From Paracoccus sp. MKU1 (GTDB lineage: Bacteria > Pseudomonadota > Alphaproteobacteria > Rhodobacterales > Rhodobacteraceae): a stretch of DNA of 64,000 nucleotides. Both the position numbers and the translations under genes were made by a program. Every line of letters starts with the position of its first letter. Within the stretch, counting starts at the first letter, position 1. The notes beneath the pieces were generated by a model. That model saw nothing but the letters and a program-made list of their open reading frames with translations, was not told where the DNA came from and ran no database searches. The stretch is taken from positions 18,079 to 82,078 of the forward strand of contig NZ_LLWQ01000196.1 in the NCBI RefSeq assembly GCF_001447385.1. The letters run 5' to 3'. Positions 35,972 through 44,418 of the stretch are shown piece by piece.

Positions 35972-37540
35972 ATGGATAATGTCACATCGGCGGAAGAATC
36001 CGGCGGCAGGCGCGGCCGCGGCGATCGCGGCGGGGCGGCGGCGCGCCGGGCGGCACGGGCGGGCGGCGGCCCCGGCGGACAGCTGACCCATATCAGGCGC
36101 CAGGTGCCCTGTTACGAGGTTCTGGACGAGGAGGGGCTGGCGCTGATCGAGGCCAATGCCGACATAGTGCTGGAGGAGGTCGGCATCGAGTTTCGCGACG
36201 ATGCCGAGGCGCTGGCGATGTGGAGGGAGGCCGGCGCCGACGTGCGCGGCCAGCGCGTCCATTTTCCCAAGGGCCTGCCGCGCGCGCTGCTGAAGACCGC
36301 GCCCTCGGTCTTTACCCAACATGCGCGCAACCCGGCCCGCTCGGTGCAGATCGGCGGCGATGCCACGGTCTTCGCCCCGGTCTACGGCCCGCCCTTCGTG
36401 TGCGACCTGGAGGGGAACCGCCGCTATGCGACGCTGGAGGATTTCCGCAATTTCGTGAAGCTGGCCTATCTGGCGCCGTCGATCCACCATTCCGGCGGCA
36501 CGGTCTGCGAACCGGTGGACGTGCCGGTCAACAAGCGCCATCTGGACATGCTGCTGGCGCATATGACGCTGTCGGACAAGCCCTTCATGGGATCGGTCAC
36601 CGCGCCCGAGCGGGCCGAGGACACGGTGGCGATGGCCAAGCTGCTGTTCGGCGAGGAATTCGTCCAGAACAACACCGTGACCATCAGCCTCATCAACGCC
36701 AACTCGCCCATGGTGTTCGACGACACCATGCTGGGCGCGGCCAAGGTCTATGCCCGCGCCAACCAGGCCTGCATCGTCACGCCCTTCATCCTGGCCGGCG
36801 CCATGAGCCCGGTGACGGTGGCGGGCACGCTGACCCAGGTGCTGGCCGAGGTGCTGGCGGGCGCCGCCTTCACCCAGCTGGTGCGGCCCGGGGCGCCGGT
36901 GCTGTTCGGCACTTTCGCGTCCTCGATCTCGATGCAGTCGGGGGCGCCGACCTTCGGCACGCCGGAACCGTCGCTGGTCTCCTATGGCGCAGCGCAGCTG
37001 GCCCGGCGGCTGGGGCTGCCCTTCCGCACCGGCGGCTCGCTCTGCGCCGCGAAGATCCCGGATGCGCAGGCGGCCTATGAAAGCGCCAATACGCTGAACT
37101 CCACCCTGCTCTGCGGCGCCAATTTCGTCCTGCACGCCGCCGGCTGGCTGGAGGGCGGGCTGTCGGCCTGCTATGAAAAATTCATCATGGATGCCGATCA
37201 GCTTGGCGTGGCGCAGAAGCTGGCCGCAGGCATCGACCTGTCCGAGAACGGGCAGGCGCTGGACGCCATCCGCGAGGTCGGCCCCGGCCATCACTATCTG
37301 GGCTGCGCCCATACCCAGGCCAATTTCCAGACCGCCTTCTATCGCTCGATCATCGCCGACAACAACTCCTTCGAGCAATGGCAGGCCGAGGGGGAAAAGA
37401 GCGCCCCCCAGCGCGCCAACGCCATCGCCCGGCGCTGGCTGGAAAGCTACGAGGCACCGCCGCTGGACCCCGGAATCGCCGAAAGCCTGGCCGATTTCGT
37501 GGCGCGCAAGAAGGCCTCGATGTCGGATGCCTTCACATGA
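35972..37540 (+). CDS. Trimethylamine-methyltransferase-family protein (non-pyrrolysine MttB/MtgB type)
   Basis: A protein of about 522 residues and the substrate-specific methyltransferase of the island. Family segments include VLEEVGIEFRDDAEALAMW, SIHHSGGTVCEPVDVPVNKR, GAPTFGTPEPSLVSYGAAQL and GPGHHYLGCAHTQANFQ. The frame has no internal amber codon, so it belongs to the pyrrolysine-free branch that includes MtgB (glycine betaine), MtpB and MtcB. A quaternary amine is therefore a likelier substrate than trimethylamine. The N-terminal 35 residues are an Arg/Gly-rich extension (GGRRGRGDRGG). The chosen start has GAGG six bases upstream; alternatives lie at 35945, 35960 and 35969. Confidence 0.9.
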   Translation: MDNVTSAEESGGRRGRGDRGGAAARRAARAGGGPGGQLTHIRRQVPCYEVLDEEGLALIEANADIVLEEVGIEFRDDAEALAMWREAGADVRGQRVHFPKGLPRALLKTAPSVFTQHARNPARSVQIGGDATVFAPVYGPPFVCDLEGNRRYATLEDFRNFVKLAYLAPSIHHSGGTVCEPVDVPVNKRHLDMLLAHMTLSDKPFMGSVTAPERAEDTVAMAKLLFGEEFVQNNTVTISLINANSPMVFDDTMLGAAKVYARANQACIVTPFILAGAMSPVTVAGTLTQVLAEVLAGAAFTQLVRPGAPVLFGTFASSISMQSGAPTFGTPEPSLVSYGAAQLARRLGLPFRTGGSLCAAKIPDAQAAYESANTLNSTLLCGANFVLHAAGWLEGGLSACYEKFIMDADQLGVAQKLAAGIDLSENGQALDAIREVGPGHHYLGCAHTQANFQTAFYRSIIADNNSFEQWQAEGEKSAPQRANAIARRWLESYEAPPLDPGIAESLADFVARKKASMSDAFT

Positions 37541-37601
37541 AAGCCGCCGGTTTCAATACGGGAAAAGGTGGCGGAACTGATCCATAACGAGGTCTGGCGC
37601 C

Positions 37602-38321
37602 ATGCCGCGCTTGCGCAGAACAGGGGCTGACCTGCCAGGGCGTGCCGCCGCCGCGCTTGCGCCCAGCGGGCTCATCCTGCGCGGCGGGCTGAATTTCACA
37701 TCGGACGAGCAGCGGCCGACGGGGCCGGGCGGGCATCCGGCGGCCGCGCTGCTGCTGGTCGGCAATGCCGGCGCCCGCTACTGGCAGGGTTTCACGCTTT
37801 GGCGCGCGCGGCAGGTCCGGCCGCTTTCCGACCCGCTCGACAGTTGGTCGCGCGCGGTGATCGGGGCGGCGGCCCGAGAGATCGGCGCGCGCGTCCTGAT
37901 GCCCAACGACAAGCCCTTTGCGCCGTTCCAGCAATGGGCGATGCGCGCCGAGGGGTTGAGGCCGTCGCCGTTGGGGCTGTTGATGCATCCGCGCTATGGC
38001 CTGTGGCACGCCTTTCGCGGCGCGCTGCTGCTGGAAGCCGCAATCTCGCCCCAAGCGCTTCTGGAACTGAACCGGGCGGGCGGCGGGGCGCGGCATCCTT
38101 GCGATCTTTGCGCCGGAAAGCCTTGCCTGAACGCATGCCCGGTCGCGGCCCATACCGGCAAGGGCTTTGCCCATGCGGCCTGCGTTTCGCATGTCCGCAG
38201 CCGCGACGGAACCGCCTGCGCCCGGCATTGCCTGGCCCGCAATGCCTGCCCGCATGGGACGGAATGGCGCTACCCGGCCGAGGTTCAGGCGTTTCACCAA
38301 CGCGCCTTTGCCGGAGCCTGA
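37602..38321 (+). CDS. Unassigned 4Fe-4S cluster protein of the demethylation island
   Basis: A 239-residue protein in the same orientation as mttB, 61 bases downstream. It has a ferredoxin-type motif CDLCAGKPCLNACPV (Cys167, 170, 175, 179) and further cysteines at 194, 206, 210 and 216. The N-terminal half (SGLILRGGLNF, LLLVGNAGARYWQ) recalls the substrate-binding half of QueG-like epoxyqueuosine reductases, themselves corrinoid and Fe-S enzymes. It could supply the low-potential electron for corrinoid activation. The family is not firmly recognised and the function is not known. Confidence 0.72.
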   Translation: MPRLRRTGADLPGRAAAALAPSGLILRGGLNFTSDEQRPTGPGGHPAAALLLVGNAGARYWQGFTLWRARQVRPLSDPLDSWSRAVIGAAAREIGARVLMPNDKPFAPFQQWAMRAEGLRPSPLGLLMHPRYGLWHAFRGALLLEAAISPQALLELNRAGGGARHPCDLCAGKPCLNACPVAAHTGKGFAHAACVSHVRSRDGTACARHCLARNACPHGTEWRYPAEVQAFHQRAFAGA

Positions 38322-38342
38322 AAGCAACGGCCCCTCGGTCTT

Positions 38343-39341
38343 TCAGGGCAGCACCAGGGGCTTGCGCTCGCCCCGCTCCTGCTGCGGCGAGCGGGCATAG
38401 AGCTCGCGATAGCATTTGGCGAAATGTGAGGCCGAGACGAAGCCGCAGGCCACGGCGACCTCGATCACCGGCAGGGAGGATTGCATCAGCAGATGCCGGG
38501 CGCGGTCCAGCCTGATCTCCAGATAGTAGCGCGCCGGAGAGCGGCCCATCTCCTTGTCGAACAGCCGCTCGATCTGGCGGCGCGACAGGCCGACATGGTC
38601 CGCGATACCCACCAGGGACAACGGCTCGGCAAGGTTCGCCTCCATCAGTTCGATGATCGACAGCACCTTGGGATGCTGCACGCCCAGCCGGGCGCGCAGC
38701 GGCAGGCGCTGGCGGTCGCCAGGGCTGCGGATGCGGTCGGTCAGCAATTGCTCGCAAACCCGGCTGACGACCTCGTCGCCGAAATCGTCGCCGATCAGTT
38801 GCAGCATCATGTCCAGCGCCGCGGTGCCGCCGGCACAGGTATGGATATTGCCATCCACCTCAAACAGATCGGCATAGACCTCGGCCGTGGGGAAGGCTTC
38901 GGCAAAGCCGGGCAGGTTTTCCCAGTGGATGGCGCAGCGCCGGCCGGAAAGCAGTCCCGCCCGGGCCAGCACATGGGCGCCCGTGCACAGGCCGCCGACG
39001 GCGATCCTGCGGCTGCTGAGCTCGCGCAGGAAGGCAAAGACGGATTTCTGCTGGTAGGTCTCGATGTTGAGCCCCGAGCAGACGATCATCATCGCCGGCC
39101 GCTCGGGCCCGGCCAGCTTGCGCCTTTCCTCGTCCAGCGAGGTGTCGACGGTGCATTCGACCCCGTTCGATGCGCGCACCGGGCGTCCGTCGAGGCTGGC
39201 CAGCCGCCAGCGATACCCCTCATGGCCCAGCATGCGATTGGCGGCGCGCAACGGCTCGAGCGCACTGGCAAAGGCCATCATGGTGAAATCGGGCACCATG
39301 AAGAAGACGATCGAACGCTTGACAGCGCCGTCGTGGGTCAC
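38343..39341 (-). CDS. GlxA/GbdR-type AraC-family regulator
   Basis: A 332-residue regulator. The N-terminal DJ-1/PfpI-like domain (FFMVPDFTMMAFASALEPLR; GGLCTGAHVLARAGLLSGRR) is followed by two AraC helix-turn-helix motifs (VGIADHVGLSRRQIERLFDK; VAVACGFVSASHFAKCYREL). Members such as GbdR and CdhR activate glycine-betaine and carnitine catabolism, which supports a quaternary amine as the island's substrate. The start is a GTG with GGAGGAGGGAG just upstream, since family proteins begin about 14 residues before the first ATG. It is convergent with the 4Fe-4S gene. Confidence 0.9.
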   Translation of the reverse strand: MTHDGAVKRSIVFFMVPDFTMMAFASALEPLRAANRMLGHEGYRWRLASLDGRPVRASNGVECTVDTSLDEERRKLAGPERPAMMIVCSGLNIETYQQKSVFAFLRELSSRRIAVGGLCTGAHVLARAGLLSGRRCAIHWENLPGFAEAFPTAEVYADLFEVDGNIHTCAGGTAALDMMLQLIGDDFGDEVVSRVCEQLLTDRIRSPGDRQRLPLRARLGVQHPKVLSIIELMEANLAEPLSLVGIADHVGLSRRQIERLFDKEMGRSPARYYLEIRLDRARHLLMQSSLPVIEVAVACGFVSASHFAKCYRELYARSPQQERGERKPLVLP

Positions 39342-39718
39342 CTGCGCTCCCTCCTCCCGAAGCAGACCGCCGGCATGCGATGCCGCGGTCGTCAAAGCGT
39401 CCGCCGGAACGAGGATTACCGTCAATAGCGCCGAACGGCCCTGCCCTGCGACATGGTGCCGCCGGCTTGCAATCCCCGCCGAATCGGCAGCGCGCAGCCC
39501 CGTTGCCACGTACGCGCTTCGCGCCGGCGCCGGGCAAAGACCGGCACGATCACGGCCGCCGCGATCGGGGCGACGATCGGTCGGTGTGATCGTCCCGGGC
39601 CCGGCCCCGCGCGGCAGGACAGCCCGCGCATGCGATGGCGCGAAAGCAGGGGCGCCGTCTCGGAGCTCTCCGATATCCCATCTTTGCCGCGAGGAGCCGC
39701 GGCCGATGCCGTGGCCGG
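39342..39718. other. Non-coding or degraded stretch between GlxA and the SulP remnant
   Basis: Open frames exist on both strands but none has a family-like sequence or a ribosome binding site. It contains the GlxA promoter region at its left edge. The rest is probably decayed sequence belonging to the scrapyard on its right. Confidence 0.45.
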
Positions 39719-40144
39719 TCAGGGAAACGCCCAATCCCTGGCTGCCGGGTCGGCAGATCCGGCATCTGCGGGGGCTGCGGCGTCGCAAATGCTCCGCCAC
39801 GCGCTGCTGCTTATGCCTCCCGGCCGGCTATCGAAAAGCACCGCCGCGACTGCCTCGGCCTGCGCTTCAAGGGCCCCCGCCGGCCCGCCGATCTGATGGC
39901 GCGAGCCGCTGAGCGCCGAGACCAGGAAGCCGCCGATGATGGCGGTATAGAGCCCCTGCGCCGGGCTCGCGCCGGAGGCGATGGCGATGGCCATGGATAG
40001 CGGCAGCGCCACGATGGCGACGGTCAGCCCGGCCAGGGCATCGGCGCGCAGCTCGGCCGCGCCATAGCCCTCGCGCAGGACGGTGAGCAGTTTCGGGGTG
40101 AACAGCGGCGCAAATCCGGGCGCCGCGATGGCCTGTTGGTTCAT
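39719..40144 (-). pseudogene. Truncated SulP-family anion permease
   Basis: The first 95 or so codons are a good SulP N-terminus: KLLTVLREGYGAAELRADAL, then LAGLTVAIVALPLSMAIAIA and GLYTAIIGGFLVSALSGSRH through QIGGPAGA. The reading then runs into unrelated sequence (LEAQAEAVAAVLFDSRPGG) and stops. A full SulP permease has about 500 residues with ten or more helices and often a STAS domain, all missing here. The break probably came from an insertion or deletion event, as mobile-element debris lies next to it. Confidence 0.8.
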
Positions 40145-40203
40145 CTGGGGCCGCACCTCGGTCAAGGAGGCGGCGGGATCGTCGGCTCTCGTCGGCGGTC
40201 GCC

Positions 40204-40254
40204 GTGGGCACGCCCGAAGACATGGCCCGCGCTGTCCGCTTCCTGGCCTCGGAT
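40204..40254 (+). pseudogene. Fragment of a short-chain dehydrogenase C-terminus
   Basis: The plus strand reads GTPEDMARAVRFLASD, the well-known SDR segment GxPEDIAxAVxFLASD, then leaves the family at once. It is a 17-codon scrap, too short for function, adjoining the transposase fragment on the other strand. Confidence 0.5.
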
Positions 40255-40335
40255 GTGGAACCCGTCGGGCAGGACATGGATCGGAAACCGGCGGATGAAC
40301 TCGTCGGTGGTCAGCCGCATCACCTTCTGCCGGTC
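40255..40335 (-). mobile_element. Fragment of an IS91/IS801-type (Y2) transposase
   Basis: The minus strand encodes VMRLTTDEFIRRFPIHVLP, followed by DGFH. This matches the conserved block (T-x-EFIRRFLxHVLPxGFHRIRHYG) of IS91-family rolling-circle transposases. The match ends exactly at the SDR fragment. The catalytic tyrosines and HUH site are absent. The fragment marks an old transposition or recombination scar. Confidence 0.6.
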
Positions 40336-40448
40336 GCCCACACTTCTTGATTCAGATGTCCCGTATCACAGAGATCGCCCAGCGCCGCGAAGATCGGCAC
40401 GGGGCAGCAGACCTTGCACCGCTTGGCAAAGGCCCAGATGTCTGCCGG

Positions 40449-41132
40449 TCAGCGATCCGCCAGCCGATACCCGACGCCGGGCTCGGTGAAGATCCAGCGC
40501 GGGTCGGCGGCATCGTCGCCGAGCTTGGCGCGGAGCTGGCGGATATAGACGCGCAGATACTGGCTGTCGCCGGCATGGGCCGGCCCCCAGATGGCGCGCA
40601 GGATCATGTCCTGCGTCACCAGCCGGCCGGCATGGCTGGCCAGAAGCCAGAGAAGGTCGAACTCCTTGCGGGTCAGGTGCAGGTCCTCGCCCGCCAGGCT
40701 TGCCCGGTGGTCGGCCGCGTCGATTGCCAGCGGGCCGAGGGTCAGCACCGCGGGCGCCGCCTCGGCCGCGCGGTCGCGCAGAAGGCCGCGCAGGCGGGCG
40801 AGCAGCTCGCCCGTCGAGAAGGGCTTGGTGACATAGTCCTGCGCGCCCGCGTCGAGCGCGGCGATCTTGCCGGCCTCGTCGCTGCGCACGGACAGGACCA
40901 GCACCGGAACCGCGGACCATTCGCGCACCCGCTTCAGCACCGTGATCCCGTCGGCGTCCGGCAGGCCCAGGTCCAGGATGATCGCCGCCGGCGCCTCCTT
41001 GGCGGCAAGGGCCACGCCCTCATGCGCCGTCGCGGCCTCCGAGACCAGATGCCCCTCGGCCTCCAGCGCCACGCGCAGGAAGCGGCGGATCGGGGTTTCG
41101 TCCTCGACGATCAGGATGCGGGCGGCGCTCAA
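40449..41132 (-). CDS. kdpE: KDP operon response regulator
   Basis: A 227-residue OmpR-type regulator. The receiver domain has ILIVEDETP and phospho-acceptor Asp54 in IILDLGLPDADG, with the Lys of YVTKPF. The winged helix ends PRWIFTEPGVGYRLAD, the KdpE form. KdpE activates kdpFABC at low potassium or osmotic stress. It overlaps kdpD by 4 bases. The 113 bases to the transposase fragment are unassigned. Confidence 0.93.
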   Translation of the reverse strand: MSAARILIVEDETPIRRFLRVALEAEGHLVSEAATAHEGVALAAKEAPAAIILDLGLPDADGITVLKRVREWSAVPVLVLSVRSDEAGKIAALDAGAQDYVTKPFSTGELLARLRGLLRDRAAEAAPAVLTLGPLAIDAADHRASLAGEDLHLTRKEFDLLWLLASHAGRLVTQDMILRAIWGPAHAGDSQYLRVYIRQLRAKLGDDAADPRWIFTEPGVGYRLADR

Positions 41133-43819
41133 TGGGACAGCTCCGGGTTGGTCAGCGGCAGTTCGATGGCGATCCGGGTGCCGCGGCCGTCGGCATGGAC
41201 CGGCTCGGCCCGGATCGTGCCGCCATGGGCTTCGACGATTCCCTTGCAGATGGCAAGGCCGAGGCCGGTGCCGCCCTGTCCGCCGTCGCCCTGCCCGACG
41301 CGCCAGAACATGTCGAAGACCTGGCCCGCCGCGCCGGGGGGAAGGCCGGGGCCCTCGTCCTCGATCGCCAGGGTGGCACGGGCGCCCTGGGTGCTGGCGG
41401 AAATGCGGATCGGCGTGCCGGGACCGGCATATTTGCGCGCATTGTCCAGGATGTTGACCACGACCTGCTCGATCAGGATCGGATCGACATGGGCGGGCGC
41501 CATGTCCTCGGGGATGGTCACCATGACCGGGTTGTCGCGCAGCGGACCGCGCAGCCGGTGCCGCGCCGCGCCCACCAGCTCGCGCAGGTCGGTCGGGACG
41601 GCGTTCGGGCGCAGCGCGCCATGGCCCAGCCGGGTCATGTCGAGCAGGTTCTGGATATAGCGGTCCAGCCGCTCGCCCTCTTCGCGGATGGTCTCGACCA
41701 GGATGTCGCGCCCCTGGGGGCCAAGGCCGGGCTGGTCCAGCCCCTCGGCCGCGCCCAGGATCGAGACCAGCGGCGTGCGCAGGTCGTGGCTGACCGAGGA
41801 CAGCAGCGCGCTGCGCAGCCGCTCGGTCTCGCTGGCGACCCGGCTTTGCGCCAGATCCTCGGACAGCCGGATGCGTTCCAGCGCCAGCGCCACCTGATCA
41901 GCCTGCGCCTCGAGCAGGCGGCGATCCGCCGGACTCGGCTCGCGCCCGTCCTCATAGGCAATGCCCAGCGTGCCGAGGCGCCGCTCGGCCCCGGACAGCG
42001 GCAGGAACAGCCAGCGCGAGGCCGGCAGCGTTCCCGACCCGCGCCCGGCCGGCTCGCCATGGTCGAAGGCGTATTGCGCGGCCGATCGCTCTCGCGGTTC
42101 CAGCCGGTCCTCGGGCGGAAAGGCGCCGGCGATGGCAAGCGCACCGCCTTCGTCGGGGACCAGCAGGATCGACTCGCATTCCAGCACCGTCGCCACATGG
42201 CTGACCGCCGCCCAGACCACATCGTCGAAGGCGGCTGCCCCGGCCGCCTTGCGCGAGAAATCGTAAAGCTTGCGGGTCCGGTCCGCGATGGCCCGCTGCG
42301 CGATCACCCGGTTGCGCAGCCGCGCGGCCAGGTTGCCGGTCAGGATCGAGGCGGCCAGGAACAGCGTCAGCGTCAGGAACTGGCCCTGATCCCAGATCTT
42401 CAGCGTGAACCGAGGCGGCGCGAAGAAGAAGTTATAGGCCAGGAAACTCAGCCCCGCCGTGGCGATGGCGGGGCCGAGCCCCAGCCGCGACGCCACCGCC
42501 ACCACCGTCGTCATGTAGATCAGCGACAGGCTGAGCACCGGAACCAGCCGATCCGCGGCCAGCGCGACAAGTGTCGCCGCCGCGACCGCGGCCAGCAACA
42601 TGGCGGCCTGGCGCAAGGCTTTCGGCATGTCGGGGGCCGGCTGCCGGCCGCGCTGGCGCAGGGGCTTCTCGTCGTCGCCGACCAGCAGCAACTCGAACGC
42701 CTCGGCCTGCCGGGTCAGGCCGGCGAGAACCTGTTCGTGCGGGGTCGGCAGCAGGCGGCGGGCAAGCCAGGGGCGCCGCGGCGGGCGCGGCAGGACGATC
42801 CGGCGGATGTTCTGGCGGCGGGCGAAATCCAGCACCTCGGAGACCGCATCCCCCTCGACCTGCAAGGTCGAGATATCGGCGCCGAGCCTTTCCGCCAGGC
42901 GCAGTGCCGGGCCGGCTTCATCCTGGCCATCGGCCCGGCGGTTCTGTTCGTCGCGCAGGCTGGTCAGCGCCAGCACGAACCATTCCACCCGCGCCCGGTC
43001 GGCCGAACGCTTGCCGATGCGGATGGCGTCGCGCCCCACCGCCCCTTCCGGCAAGAGCACCAGGATACGCTCCTGCGTCGGCCATGGCCCGGCGATGGCA
43101 TTGGCGGCCATATGCTCTTGCAACTGGGCATCGACCCTGTCGGCGGCCGTGCGCATGGCCAGTTCGCGCAGCGCGGTCAGGTTGCCCTTGGCGAAGAAAT
43201 TCGCCACCGCACGCGCGGCCTGGTCCTGGACATAGACCTTGCCCGCGCGCAGTCGGGCGATCAGCTCGTCCGGCGGCAGGTCGATCAGCTCGATCTCGTC
43301 CGCCATTTCCAGCACGCGGTCGGGGACCGTCTCGCGCACGCGAACCCCGGTGATGCGCGCGACGGTATCGTTCAGCGTCTCGACATGCTGGACGTTCAGC
43401 GTGGTATAGACGTCGATCCCCGCCGCCAGCACGTCCTCGACATCCTGCCAGCGCTTTTCGTGCCGGCCGCCGGAGAGGTTGGAATGCGCCAGCTCGTCGA
43501 TCAGGGCCAGATCGGGATGCCGGGCGATCAGGGCATCGGCATCCATCTCGTGCAGGATGCGGCCGCTGTGGATGACGCGGCGGCGCGGCAGCACCTCCAG
43601 CCCGCGCAGCAGCGCCTCGGTCTCGGCGCGGCCATGGGTTTCGACCACGCCGACCAGCACCTTGACGCCTTCGGCCGCGCGCAGCCGCGCGGCCTCGAGC
43701 ATGGCATAGGTCTTGCCCACTCCCGGCGCCGCGCCCAAAAAGACCTTGAGCCGACCCCGGCCCTCGCGGCGGGCTTCGGGCAGCAGGGCCTCGGGTTCGG
43801 GGCGGCGGGGCTCGGGCAT
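41129..43819 (-). CDS. kdpD: KDP operon sensor histidine kinase
   Basis: An 896-residue sensor of standard length. The N-terminal KdpD domain has Walker A GAAPGVGKTYAML (about 29-41) and the LIDELAHSN segment. A UspA-like domain follows, then four closely spaced transmembrane helices (about 410-500), a GAF domain, HisKA with SSVSHDLRTPLVSILGAAEG and an HATPase domain (DNARKYAG, DEGPGLP, GTGLGLA). It senses K+ limitation and ionic strength and lies eight bases downstream of kdpC. Confidence 0.95.
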   Translation of the reverse strand: MPEPRRPEPEALLPEARREGRGRLKVFLGAAPGVGKTYAMLEAARLRAAEGVKVLVGVVETHGRAETEALLRGLEVLPRRRVIHSGRILHEMDADALIARHPDLALIDELAHSNLSGGRHEKRWQDVEDVLAAGIDVYTTLNVQHVETLNDTVARITGVRVRETVPDRVLEMADEIELIDLPPDELIARLRAGKVYVQDQAARAVANFFAKGNLTALRELAMRTAADRVDAQLQEHMAANAIAGPWPTQERILVLLPEGAVGRDAIRIGKRSADRARVEWFVLALTSLRDEQNRRADGQDEAGPALRLAERLGADISTLQVEGDAVSEVLDFARRQNIRRIVLPRPPRRPWLARRLLPTPHEQVLAGLTRQAEAFELLLVGDDEKPLRQRGRQPAPDMPKALRQAAMLLAAVAAATLVALAADRLVPVLSLSLIYMTTVVAVASRLGLGPAIATAGLSFLAYNFFFAPPRFTLKIWDQGQFLTLTLFLAASILTGNLAARLRNRVIAQRAIADRTRKLYDFSRKAAGAAAFDDVVWAAVSHVATVLECESILLVPDEGGALAIAGAFPPEDRLEPRERSAAQYAFDHGEPAGRGSGTLPASRWLFLPLSGAERRLGTLGIAYEDGREPSPADRRLLEAQADQVALALERIRLSEDLAQSRVASETERLRSALLSSVSHDLRTPLVSILGAAEGLDQPGLGPQGRDILVETIREEGERLDRYIQNLLDMTRLGHGALRPNAVPTDLRELVGAARHRLRGPLRDNPVMVTIPEDMAPAHVDPILIEQVVVNILDNARKYAGPGTPIRISASTQGARATLAIEDEGPGLPPGAAGQVFDMFWRVGQGDGGQGGTGLGLAICKGIVEAHGGTIRAEPVHADGRGTRIAIELPLTNPELSH

Positions 43820-43827
43820 CGGTCTCC

Positions 43828-44406
43828 TCAGTCCGCCCCAGCAGGCGGCATGGGCGCGGCGAGGTCAAGCGCCAGGTTGGTCCGCAGCACGTTCACCCGC
43901 GACTGGCCGTAAAGCCCCCAGAGCGGGCGCGTGACATGCTGCCGGATGATCTGCTGCACGATGGCGGTATCGATGCCGCGCGCCCCGGCGATGCGTCCGG
44001 CCTGGGCCAGCGCATTCTCGGGCGAGATGTCGGGGTCGAGGCCCGAGGCGGAAGCCGTCACCGCGTCCGCCGGCGCGCCGGCGCCGTTCTGGGCCTCATA
44101 GGCGGCGCGGCGTTCGGCAACCTGCTGCTTCAGCAAGGCCGAGGTGGAGCCGAGGTTCGAGGCGCCGCTGGGCATGGTCGCGTAATCCACCGCCAAGGGG
44201 CGCGGATGCAGATAGCCCGGCCCGGTGAATTGCTGGCCGACCAGCGCCGAGCCGACGATCCGGCCGTCGCGCAGGGCCAGGCTGCCTTGCGACAGGCCCG
44301 GCGCCACGGCGCGGGCCAGCCCGGTCATCGCCAGCGGATAGGCCAGGCCGGTCAGCAGGATCATCGCGACCAGCATGGCCAGCGCCGGGCGGATATGCGT
44401 CATCAT
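43828..44406 (-). CDS. kdpC: Potassium-transporting ATPase subunit C
   Basis: A 192-residue protein with one N-terminal transmembrane helix (ALAMLVAMILLTGLAYPLAM) and the KdpC signature GSALVGQQF and ASGLDPDISPENALAQ. It stabilises the KdpFABC complex and is exposed to the periplasm. Two adjacent ATG codons are possible starts; GGGAG lies upstream. Confidence 0.94.
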   Translation of the reverse strand: MMTHIRPALAMLVAMILLTGLAYPLAMTGLARAVAPGLSQGSLALRDGRIVGSALVGQQFTGPGYLHPRPLAVDYATMPSGASNLGSTSALLKQQVAERRAAYEAQNGAGAPADAVTASASGLDPDISPENALAQAGRIAGARGIDTAIVQQIIRQHVTRPLWGLYGQSRVNVLRTNLALDLAAPMPPAGAD

Positions 44407-44418
44407 GGCGTGCTCTCC

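Noticed and set aside
35972..37540. A pyrrolysine-containing MttB
   Set aside because: The frame runs to its natural end without an in-frame TAG, and no pyl genes are near.
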